Positions 1 to 6,480 of a stretch of DNA of 8,711 nt are shown here, in pieces. The position numbers and the translations under genes were made by a program. Below the pieces are notes generated by a model that worked only from the letters and a program-made list of their open reading frames with translations, was not told the DNA's origin and did not search any database. The stretch's first letter is position 1, and the number at the start of each line of letters is the position of its first letter. Origin of the DNA: Bacteroidales bacterium (GTDB taxonomy: Bacteria > Bacteroidota > Bacteroidia > Bacteroidales > VadinHA17); the NCBI GenBank assembly GCA_003155705.1, contig PMEC01000052.1, positions 6,694-15,404 on the forward strand. Direction: 5' to 3'.

Positions 1-107
1 ACCTGGGAAGCATTGGCGATTCGCCCATGCGAATCGCCAATGCTTCCCCTTTACAAAAATGAACTGTCATTCCGAATGAAGCATAGCGAAATGAGGAATC
101 TCCTAAA
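1..107. repeat. Composite palindromic repeat, right part (hairpin plus GTCATTC repeat)
   Basis: Two parts are visible. Bases 5-24 and 29-48 are perfect inverted complements (20 bp stem, four-base loop CCAT). Seventeen bases further on, 66-101 is a GTCATTC...GGAATCT repeat that aligns without gaps to 5337-5372 of this window, 25 of 36 bases identical, with 10 of the 11 differences being transitions. The same order (hairpin, 17-19 bases, GTCATTC repeat) occurs in the element at 5228-5372, so this is probably the right part of a similar element whose left outer arm lies before base 1. The hairpin could also end transcription of a gene to the left, but only a short T run follows it. The remaining bases up to argG (108-165) are AT-rich; I see no confident promoter there. 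Confidence 0.75.
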
Positions 108-165
108 AGCTTGACTTGATTTTATTTAATAATAACAAAAAAGTATTAATATAAATTTTTAAAAA

Positions 166-1410
166 ATGAAAGAAAAAGTTGTTTTGGCATATAGCGGTGG
201 TTTGGATACTTCCGTAATTTTGAAATGGTTGATTGAAAAGAATTATGAGGTAATAGCTTTTGTTGCTGATGTGGGGCAAACCGAAGATTTTGAAGAGTGC
301 AGAAAAAAAGCATTATTACTTGGGGCGTCCAAGGTCATTGTATCAGACCTGAAAAGGGAATTTATTACCGACTATGTTCTTAAGGCAGTTAAAGCAAATG
401 CAATTTATGAAGACAGGTATCTTCTTGGTACAGCTCTTGCAAGGCCTCTCATTGCAATGAAACAAATTGAGGTTGCCGTTGCTGAAGGTGCGCATGCTGT
501 TGCGCACGGGGCAACCGGTAAGGGCAACGATCAGGTTCGTTTTGAACTTTGCTATTATGCTTTAAAGCCTGATATTAAGGTCATTTCACCCTGGAAGGAT
601 AAGGAATTTCTCCAGACATTTAAAGGCAGGACAGATCTTCTGAACTATGCAGCCGAGAAAAATATTCCGGTAAAAGCAAGCATTGCCAAACCTTATAGTG
701 AAGATGAAAACCTTATGCATATAAGCCATGAAGCAGGTGTTCTCGAAGACCCCATGTTCACCATGAATAAGAATATGCTTCAGAAGATGGTTATGCCGCA
801 GGATGCTCCGGATAGTGAGACAAGGATTGTTATAGATTTTAAGGATGGGTTACCGGTAAAAGTTTTAAATAAGGATGATGGAACAGTGAAGGAAGATCCT
901 TACGATCTTTTTGTCTATCTGAACGATATTGCCGGGAAAAATGGAATAGGGTTACTTGATATGGTTGAAAACAGGTACGTTGGCATTAAGTCGAGGGGGG
1001 TGTATGAAACACCGGGCGCAACGATACTTTATGCTGCGCACAGAGATATAGAAGGAATAGCAATGGACAGGGAAGTAATGAGATTAAGAAACATGCTTAC
1101 CCCTAAATTTGCCGAATTAATATATTATGGCTTCTGGTTCAGTCCTGAAATGGATTTTCTCATGGCAGCAATCGACAAAAGCCAGGAGCTTATTGATGGA
1201 AGTGTTCATCTTTGTCTGTATAAAGGTAACATCCTTATCGAAGGGAGGGAATCTCCTTCTTCATTATACAATAAGAACCTTTCCAGCATGGATATCGAGG
1301 GAGGATTTGATCAGACCGACAGCAGGGGATTCATAAGGATCAATGCAATACGACTTATGGCTCACAGGGCTATTGTAGAGTCAGGAAGAAAAAAGAGTTC
1401 AATAAAATAA
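166..1410 (+). CDS. argG: Argininosuccinate synthase
   Basis: This cytoplasmic enzyme joins citrulline to aspartate using ATP, giving argininosuccinate, AMP and pyrophosphate, the penultimate step of arginine synthesis. The 414-residue protein is near the usual family length of about 400. The N-type ATP pyrophosphatase loop AYSGGLDTS is at residues 8-16, and the second family signature [13 protein letters not shown] is at 115-127. The stretch [13 protein letters not shown] (276-288) is also typical of the family. The ATG at 166 places the nucleotide-binding strand (KVVLAYSGG) directly at the N-terminus, as expected. No good Shine-Dalgarno site precedes it; the leader is almost pure A/T, which is common in Bacteroidota. 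argH follows after 50 bases on the same strand, so the two are probably co-transcribed. The assignment is secure. Confidence 0.97.
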   Translation: MKEKVVLAYSGGLDTSVILKWLIEKNYEVIAFVADVGQTEDFEECRKKALLLGASKVIVSDLKREFITDYVLKAVKANAIYEDRYLLGTALARPLIAMKQIEVAVAEGAHAVAHGATGKGNDQVRFELCYYALKPDIKVISPWKDKEFLQTFKGRTDLLNYAAEKNIPVKASIAKPYSEDENLMHISHEAGVLEDPMFTMNKNMLQKMVMPQDAPDSETRIVIDFKDGLPVKVLNKDDGTVKEDPYDLFVYLNDIAGKNGIGLLDMVENRYVGIKSRGVYETPGATILYAAHRDIEGIAMDREVMRLRNMLTPKFAELIYYGFWFSPEMDFLMAAIDKSQELIDGSVHLCLYKGNILIEGRESPSSLYNKNLSSMDIEGGFDQTDSRGFIRINAIRLMAHRAIVESGRKKSSIK

Positions 1411-1460
1411 AAGATTTGCTAAGGAAGAGAATTCAACAATAACTTTTAAAATTCTGTACT

Positions 1461-2807
1461 ATGAAATTATGGGATAAAGGAATTCAACCCGATCCTGCAA
1501 TAATTGAGTTCACATCGGGTAAAGACAGGGAAACTGATATATGTCTGGCTGAATGGGATATTGTTGGTTCTATGGCTCATGCAATAATGTTAAGTGAAGC
1601 CGGATTAATTGCGACTGAAGAAAAAAATGACCTTCTGAAAGGTCTTCACGGTCTGTTTCTTAAAGTAATTAAAGGTGAATTTAAAATAGAAAAAGGAGTA
1701 GAGGATATTCATTCTCAGGTCGAGGAAGAATTATCTTCACTCCTTGGCCCTGCCGGGAAGAAAATCCATACGGGCAGATCTAGGAATGATCAGGTATTAC
1801 TCGATATAAGGCTTTACACCAGGTCTGAAATAGACAGGACAGCCTGGATAATTTTCAGATTATTTACTAAGCTTCAGTCACTTAGTGAGCAGTACAAAGA
1901 AGTACTCCTTCCGGGGTATACTCATATGCAGCCGGCAATGGTTTCATCTTTCGGGTTGTGGTTTGGCGCCTATTCGGAAAGCCTGGCAGATGATCTTTCA
2001 TTGCTTTCTGGTGCGCGGACGCTAAATGACCGTAATCCACTCGGTACTGCTGCCGGATATGGTACAACCCTCCCGCTCAACAGGCAACTTACAACTGAAC
2101 TCCTTGAATTTGAAGATGTTGTTTTCAATTCTGGATATGCCAGCTTAAACAGAGGCAAGGTGGAAATGGCTGTTGCCAATTCCCTGGCTTCTGTCGCCAG
2201 AACCCTGGGGCGTTTTTGCATGGATATCTGCCTGTACATGAGCGCTGAATTCAAATTTGTTGATTTCCCCGATGAATTTATTACCGGATCTAGTATTATG
2301 CCCCAAAAGAAAAATCCGGATGTTTTTGAGATAATCAGGGCCCGTTCAAACCTGATACAGGCAGTACCACACGAAATTTCAATGCTGACCTGCAATCTTA
2401 CTTCAGGATATCACAGGGATCTTCAGCTTCTTAAACCGCTGGTGTTTAATGCCTTCGCTGAAGTAGAAGAATGCGTGGGAATTCTGATATTCATGCTTGA
2501 CGGAATTAAGATCCGAAGAAACATAACTGATAATCCTGCCTATAATCCGATATTCAGTACTGAGGAGGTTAATCGTTTGGCAAGGGAAGGCATTCCCTTC
2601 AGAGATGCATATAAAACTGTTTCCGGGATGATAGAAGACAACTCCTTTCCTGTAACAACAACAAAAGACTATAGCCACGAGGGGAGCATCGGAAATCTTT
2701 GCAATGATAAGATTTTGAAAAGGACAGAGAGTATAATGAAATGTTTCAAAGGGTCTTCCTCAGCTGAAATTGAAGCTAAACTGATGACGAAATTATCTAA
2801 AGAATAG
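1461..2807 (+). CDS. argH: Argininosuccinate lyase
   Basis: The enzyme splits argininosuccinate into arginine and fumarate, the last step of arginine synthesis, and acts as a cytoplasmic homotetramer in the fumarase/aspartase superfamily. Conserved blocks appear in the expected order: HTGRSRND at residues 103-110, GYTHMQPA at 152-159 (the histidine lies in the active site), and the superfamily signature GSSIMPQKKNPD at 276-287, whose mobile loop carries the catalytic serine. At 448 residues it is close to the usual 440-470 and looks intact. It begins 50 bases after argG, with no obvious terminator between them, so a two-gene argGH operon is likely. Its stop lies 27 bases from the stop of the converging carA. 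That short gap contains no convincing intrinsic terminator for either strand. Confidence 0.97.
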   Translation: MKLWDKGIQPDPAIIEFTSGKDRETDICLAEWDIVGSMAHAIMLSEAGLIATEEKNDLLKGLHGLFLKVIKGEFKIEKGVEDIHSQVEEELSSLLGPAGKKIHTGRSRNDQVLLDIRLYTRSEIDRTAWIIFRLFTKLQSLSEQYKEVLLPGYTHMQPAMVSSFGLWFGAYSESLADDLSLLSGARTLNDRNPLGTAAGYGTTLPLNRQLTTELLEFEDVVFNSGYASLNRGKVEMAVANSLASVARTLGRFCMDICLYMSAEFKFVDFPDEFITGSSIMPQKKNPDVFEIIRARSNLIQAVPHEISMLTCNLTSGYHRDLQLLKPLVFNAFAEVEECVGILIFMLDGIKIRRNITDNPAYNPIFSTEEVNRLAREGIPFRDAYKTVSGMIEDNSFPVTTTKDYSHEGSIGNLCNDKILKRTESIMKCFKGSSSAEIEAKLMTKLSKE

Positions 2808-2834
2808 AATAAAAAACGCCCTTCAATCGTATAA

Positions 2835-3923
2835 CTACTTTGATTCTTTGTATCTGACAATATTTTCAATAAAGATATCAAACAGGAAATCAGTATCAGT
2901 GGGACCCCCTGATGCTTCAGGGTGAAATTGTGTCGAGAAAAATGGTTTTCTCTTGTGAATCATTCCTTCGTTGGTATTATCGTTTATATTGATAAAATAA
3001 GGTTCCCAGTCTCTTCCCAGTGTTATATTATCAACAGCAAACCCGTGATTTTGAGATGTGATGTATGCTTTGTCAGTTCCAACCTGAAGAACTGGCTGGT
3101 TATGACTCCTGTGACCATATTTCAGTTTGTAAGTATCAGCTCCGGAAGCCAGTGCCATAAGCTGATTACCAAGGCAGATACCGAAGACCGGTTTATTTCC
3201 ATTTAGTGACTTCTTGACATTATTGATTGTAGCCTGGCACATCTTAGGATCTCCCGGGCCGTTCGACAGGAACAATCCGTCAAACTCTTCGGATTGATAA
3301 TCATAATCCCAGGGAACCCTGATAATAGTGGTATCGCGTCTTAGCAGATTTCTTATTATATTATATTTTACACCACAATCAATAAGTACAATTTTGTTAG
3401 ATCCAGTGCCATAAACTTTCTTATGTCTGGTGGCTACTTCTGCAACAAGATTTACTTTATTCGGGTCAAAAAAATCTATCGAAGAGCCTGCTGGTTCAAG
3501 CTTCCCGAGCATGGCACCCTTCTCCCTAATTCTTTTTGTGAGCGCCCTTGTATCAATCCCATACACACCAGGTATTTTGTTTTTTAATAGCCAGTCATCA
3601 AGACTCTCGGTAGCGTTCCAATGACTATAGTCGAAAGAATAATCTGAAACGATCAGTCCGGAAATATGGATTGATGATGATTCGAAGTATTTCAGAATAT
3701 CATCAGCTTCCTCCTTTCCTGGAGCGCCATAATTGCCAACAAGTGGATAGGTTAAACATAATATTTGTCCCCGGTATGATGGATCCGTCAGACTTTCAGG
3801 ATAACCTGTCATTGCGGTATTGAATACAACCTCCCCGGCTGTCGGAATGGCGGCACCAAACGATTTGCCGGTGTAAACTGTTCCGTCTTCAAGAGTTAAT
3901 CTGACTGTTGTTTTATTCTTCAT
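2835..3923 (-). CDS. carA: Carbamoyl-phosphate synthase small (glutaminase) subunit
   Basis: CarA hydrolyses glutamine and passes ammonia to the large subunit CarB, which makes carbamoyl phosphate for arginine and pyrimidine synthesis. The N-terminal small-chain domain covers roughly residues 1-150 (TGYPESLTDPSY at 39-50). A class I glutamine amidotransferase domain follows from about 177 to the end. The catalytic triad is visible: Cys250 in VFGICLGNQ, and His334 and Glu336 in FHPEASGGPTDTDF. SNGPGDP (220-226) and GHRSHNQPV (270-278) are also typical. The 362-residue length is normal. The start follows the stop of the MalY/PatB-type gene by 20 bases on the same strand, so the two probably share a transcript with carA second. 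carB is not downstream: the next gene is argH, converging from the other strand. Confidence 0.96.
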   Translation of the reverse strand: MKNKTTVRLTLEDGTVYTGKSFGAAIPTAGEVVFNTAMTGYPESLTDPSYRGQILCLTYPLVGNYGAPGKEEADDILKYFESSSIHISGLIVSDYSFDYSHWNATESLDDWLLKNKIPGVYGIDTRALTKRIREKGAMLGKLEPAGSSIDFFDPNKVNLVAEVATRHKKVYGTGSNKIVLIDCGVKYNIIRNLLRRDTTIIRVPWDYDYQSEEFDGLFLSNGPGDPKMCQATINNVKKSLNGNKPVFGICLGNQLMALASGADTYKLKYGHRSHNQPVLQVGTDKAYITSQNHGFAVDNITLGRDWEPYFININDNTNEGMIHKRKPFFSTQFHPEASGGPTDTDFLFDIFIENIVRYKESK

Positions 3924-3943
3924 TCACTATCGATATAACTGTC

Positions 3944-5119
3944 TTATCTTATGCTAATAATCGCTTTCTCAATCTGGTCCAAGGCATTAACTACGGTTTT
4001 AAGGGGGCATGCAAGATTCATCCTCATATATCCTTCACCTCCGGGTCCAAAAGTTGACCCTTCATTCATTCCGACTCCGGCTTTTGAAACGAAAAAGCTT
4101 TGCAACTCTTTTCCTGTCATGCCTAATGATCGGCAATCAAGCCAGATCATGTAGGTTGCCTCTGTCCTTAGCGGAATTATCTCAGGAACCTTGTCACTGC
4201 AAAAACTCATTATATATTCAACGTTCCTATTCAGATAAATTAACAACTCATCAAGCCAGTTATCTCCACCTGTATATGCGGCGACTGAGGCTTCAGAACC
4301 AAAAATATTCCCGTTCCCAACATGTAATTTTTCGACTACAGAGTTAAATGATTTTCTTAGTTCCGGATTTGATATTATGACTGATGAAGTAGAAAGTCCG
4401 GCAAGGTTAAATGTCTTGCTCGGAGCCAGGCAGGTTATTGTTATTTTGGCTGCTTCAGAGGAAAGTTTTGCCAGAGGTGTATGTTTGAATCCGGGCAAAA
4501 CAAGATCGCAGTGTATTTCATCGGAGACAATTAATACATTGTTTTTCAGACAAATATCAGCAATTTCAAAAAGCTCATCCGGATACCACACTCTGCCAAG
4601 AGGGTTATGAGGATTTGAGAGAAAGATCATTTTAGTGTTTTCGTTTATACAATTTCTGAGATTCTCAAAATCCATTTCCCAGTTTCCACCTGATTCTTTA
4701 AGAGGATTGTAAACAAGTTTTCTGCCATGAGCTTCAACAGCGGAGAAGAATGGAAAATATACAGGAGGCTGCACTATAATATTTTCACCTGGATTAGAAA
4801 ATGCCAGGGTACAGAAATTCAATGCTGGAACAATTCCGGGGCTAAAGCAGATCCATTCTTTTTCTATTTTCCAGTTGTGACGCCTTTCCGACCAGTCAAT
4901 AATAGATGAAAAATATTCGGGTGGTCGGTAAGAATATCCAAGTATTTCGTGTTCCAGTCGCCTGGAAAGGGAATTTATAATAAAATCGGGGGTGTTAAAA
5001 TCCATATCAGCGACCCACATCGGAATGACATCTGCCACACCGAATGTTTCATTTCTTAGATCGTATTTAATACAATTGGTTCCCTCTCTGCGGGCAGGTT
5101 CATCAAAATTCCAGCTCAT
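3944..5119 (-). CDS. patB: MalY/PatB-family PLP-dependent C-S lyase (cystathionine beta-lyase-like aminotransferase)
   Basis: This is a cytoplasmic fold-type I pyridoxal-phosphate enzyme. Members of the MalY/PatB group cleave cystathionine, cysteine or related thioethers by beta-elimination, giving a thiol, pyruvate and ammonia; some also transaminate. The N-terminus (NFDEPARREGTNCIKYD, then PMWVADMDF at 33-41) is diagnostic for the group. Other motifs are SNPHNPLGRVW (168-178, Asn172 contacting PLP), SDEIHCDL (199-206, Asp200 on the pyridine nitrogen), APSKTFNLAGL (232-242, Lys235 forming the Schiff base) and YMRMNLA (364-370, Arg366 binding the substrate carboxylate). The length of 391 residues is normal. 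The ATG at 5119 gives the standard N-terminus of the family. It is the first gene of a likely unit with carA. The true substrate cannot be read from sequence; E. coli MalY also represses MalT, but nothing here suggests that role. Confidence 0.88.
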   Translation of the reverse strand: MSWNFDEPARREGTNCIKYDLRNETFGVADVIPMWVADMDFNTPDFIINSLSRRLEHEILGYSYRPPEYFSSIIDWSERRHNWKIEKEWICFSPGIVPALNFCTLAFSNPGENIIVQPPVYFPFFSAVEAHGRKLVYNPLKESGGNWEMDFENLRNCINENTKMIFLSNPHNPLGRVWYPDELFEIADICLKNNVLIVSDEIHCDLVLPGFKHTPLAKLSSEAAKITITCLAPSKTFNLAGLSTSSVIISNPELRKSFNSVVEKLHVGNGNIFGSEASVAAYTGGDNWLDELLIYLNRNVEYIMSFCSDKVPEIIPLRTEATYMIWLDCRSLGMTGKELQSFFVSKAGVGMNEGSTFGPGGEGYMRMNLACPLKTVVNALDQIEKAIISIR

Positions 5120-5145
5120 TAAAAATGCTATTAAATGCCGGGGTT

Positions 5146-5178
5146 CAAAGATAATTAAAAATATCGCAGCAGGTGAAA
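5146..5178 (-). promoter_or_regulatory. Candidate Bacteroidota-type promoter for the MalY/PatB-type gene and carA
   Basis: Read on the minus strand, TATCTTTG (5153 down to 5146) matches the Bacteroides -7 consensus TAnnTTTG exactly. Twenty-one bases upstream lies TTTC (5178 down to 5175), one mismatch from the -33 TTTG box. Transcription would start near 5140, leaving a leader of about 20 bases before the ATG at 5119. The match is by eye, and short boxes occur by chance in AT-rich DNA. Confidence 0.42.
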
Positions 5179-5227
5179 TGAAGAAATTTTTCTAGTTCAT
5201 TTCAGTACCGTCAGAATTAAATTGTGA

Positions 5228-5372
5228 GATTCTTCGCTTCGCTCAGAATGACAAGTATATTTTGAGTTAAGGAGAAGAAGGGGGTGGTTGGAGGAGCAAC
5301 CTCCAACCACCCCCTTCCTTAAGAACACAAGTGCCTGTCATTCTGAGCGAAACACAGTGAAGCGAAGAACCG
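5228..5372. repeat. Composite nested inverted repeat (outer GTCATTC arms around a GC-rich hairpin)
   Basis: The outer left arm at 5228-5252 is the exact complement of a GTCATTCTGAGCGAA plus GCGAAGAATC repeat. The right arm at 5337-5369 has the same two blocks separated by ten extra bases (5352-5361). Between the arms sits a separate perfect hairpin at 5277-5317. Both flanking genes point away from the element, so it is not placed to terminate either of them. No ORF inside it could encode a transposase, so if it moves it must be mobilised by something else. GTCATTCTGAGCGAA-type intergenic repeats are familiar from Bacteroidota genomes; the name and mechanism of this exact form are unknown to me. 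Confidence 0.8.
5277..5317. repeat. Perfect 18-bp GC-rich hairpin at the core of the composite repeat
   Basis: Bases 5277-5294 and 5300-5317 pair without mismatch around the five-base loop AGCAA. Beyond a five-base one-sided bulge (5272-5276), TTAAG at 5267-5271 can also pair with CTTAA at 5318-5322. No T run follows on either strand, so it does not have the form of an intrinsic terminator. Its sequence is unrelated to the hairpin at 5-48, although both sit at the same place relative to a GTCATTC repeat. Confidence 0.85.
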
Positions 5373-5590
5373 AGCTTTGCGAGCTCACCGAAGGTAATCT
5401 CTTTTCAATTTCAAACTTATAGCCGTTTAATAATGAGTTTATTTATGAAATACAAAAGAGCTCAGATACTTAGGATTAACAGCAATAGTAATAAATCAAA
5501 ATAGAAAAATAGGTGCGATTAATACAATATTATTTCCTATTTTTATAGCCGGTTTTAAAAACGAATATTAATAATTAAAAATAACTTAAT
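5373..5590. other. AT-rich intergenic leader upstream of the lipoprotein gene
   Basis: No gene was found here. Bases 5373-5400 look like a degenerate continuation of the repeat (GAGCT and AGCTC around TTGCG, then GAAGGTAATCT). The rest is strongly AT-rich and should contain the promoter of the lipoprotein gene, but I find no TAnnTTTG box on the + strand. An inverted repeat lies at 5505-5513 (AAAAATAGG) and 5536-5544 (CCTATTTTT) with a 22-base spacer. TTATAGCCG occurs twice, at 5417-5425 and 5543-5551. No Shine-Dalgarno site precedes the ATG at 5591. Confidence 0.4.
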
Positions 5591-6415
5591 ATGAAAAAGA
5601 CCATTGCAGCTGTGATACTTCCTTTTCTGGTTCTTGGTTTCATAGGATGTAATTCTGGTTCTGGCGATAAAAAAAACACTCAAAAGCAAAAAACTTCTGA
5701 GGTTCTGCAGAAAGAGAAAATTGAAAAAGAGATCACAAAAAATGTTTATCCGATACCCACTTCTGCTCAGGTTATTAAAATGCTTACCGACCTTGAAGTG
5801 GGATATATTATTGGAATATCGAACTCTCCGGAGAATTCCAAAAAATATTACACAAGTGCCAAAAGATCTATAAATCTTGGTGTTTATGGCGCCGACCTGA
5901 GTTATGCAACTTTATATAATATTAGTCAGGAGGTAATTGACTACATGGATGTGATCAGGAATATCGCTAACGATCTTAACATGTCAAAAATTTATAATGC
6001 TCCGCTTTACGACAGTATTAAAAAGAATTTTGATAACAAAGACAAACTTGTTAAGATACTGACAGACGCTTTCAACGACACTTATGCCTATATGAGTGAA
6101 AATGATCAGCAGACACTTGCCCTGTTGGTAGTTGGAGGTGCCTGGGTAGAAGGTATGTATCTTACGACACATGTATCCGAGGCAGCTTATCAGGTTTCAG
6201 GTATCTCGAAAGTTCTTATCGAACAGAAAAAATCCTTTGACCTTTATCTTGATCTTACCAAAGCATATATTGATGATGCTAACATCAAGGACTTTGTTAA
6301 TAATCTGGAGCCTATTAAAAAAGTATATGCAGGTCTCGGAACAAGTCTGACAATGGACAATATTAAGGATATTACAACTGCAATCAGCACAATAAGAGAA
6401 AAAATAATTTTATAA
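5591..6415 (+). CDS. Predicted lipoprotein of unknown function, alpha-helical
   Basis: The 274-residue protein starts with a lipoprotein signal: MKK, a hydrophobic stretch (residues 5-18), then LGFIGC with Cys20 as the likely lipidated residue. A Ser/Gly/Lys-rich linker follows (21-50). The probable location is the periplasmic side of an envelope membrane, or the outer face of the outer membrane. From about residue 55 to the end the sequence looks mostly alpha-helical, with no enzyme motif I can name. Stretches such as LGVYGADLSYATLYN (96-110) and LVVGGAWVEGMYLTT (179-193) resemble, from memory, unnamed Bacteroidota lipoproteins; I cannot confirm this without a search. The gene is followed by a strong terminator and then, on the same strand, by a TerB-ABC transporter gene. 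A joint role is possible but unproven. I assign no function. Confidence 0.85.
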   Translation: MKKTIAAVILPFLVLGFIGCNSGSGDKKNTQKQKTSEVLQKEKIEKEITKNVYPIPTSAQVIKMLTDLEVGYIIGISNSPENSKKYYTSAKRSINLGVYGADLSYATLYNISQEVIDYMDVIRNIANDLNMSKIYNAPLYDSIKKNFDNKDKLVKILTDAFNDTYAYMSENDQQTLALLVVGGAWVEGMYLTTHVSEAAYQVSGISKVLIEQKKSFDLYLDLTKAYIDDANIKDFVNNLEPIKKVYAGLGTSLTMDNIKDITTAISTIREKIIL

Positions 6416-6432
6416 AATTGATATAAATATTT

Positions 6433-6464
6433 GACCGCAAAGCATCTAACTTTGCGGTCTTTTT
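6433..6464 (+). terminator. Intrinsic (rho-independent) terminator after the lipoprotein gene
   Basis: GACCGCAAAG (6433-6442) and CTTTGCGGTC (6450-6459) form a perfect 10-bp stem with a seven-base loop, followed directly by TTTTT (6460-6464). It lies 17 bases after the lipoprotein stop and ends 16 bases before the ATG of the next gene, so most lipoprotein transcripts should end here. Confidence 0.88.
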
Positions 6465-6480
6465 ATATACTTCATCCTCT

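Noticed and set aside
5..48. Hairpin at the left edge as an ordinary intrinsic terminator
   Set aside because: The stem is unusually long and perfect, only a short T run follows, and it sits beside the GTCATTC repeat just as the non-terminator hairpin at 5277-5317 does. A terminator role for an unseen upstream gene cannot be excluded.
108..165. ArgR operator or promoter upstream of argG
   Set aside because: TTGACT (111-116) and a small TATTAATA palindrome (144-151) are present, but no properly spaced -7 box or convincing ARG-box pair could be found.
1970..2395. 141-residue open frame on the minus strand inside argH
   Set aside because: It is fully covered by the well-supported argH reading frame and its translation shows no recognisable domain; it is a shadow frame.
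2808..2834. Possible bidirectional terminator between converging argH and carA
   Set aside because: There is an A run on the + strand (2811-2816), which is a T run for the carA transcript, but no convincing GC-rich stem precedes it on either strand.
5220..5400. CRISPR array or insertion sequence in the repeat-rich gap
   Set aside because: There are no regularly spaced direct repeats with unique spacers, and there is no transposase-sized frame; the structure is inverted, not tandem.
6447..6454. TAACTTTG, an exact match to the Bacteroidota -7 box, ahead of the ABC transporter gene
   Set aside because: It lies inside the terminator hairpin, and the only TTTG upstream (6430-6433) is 13 bases away, too close for a normal -33 box.
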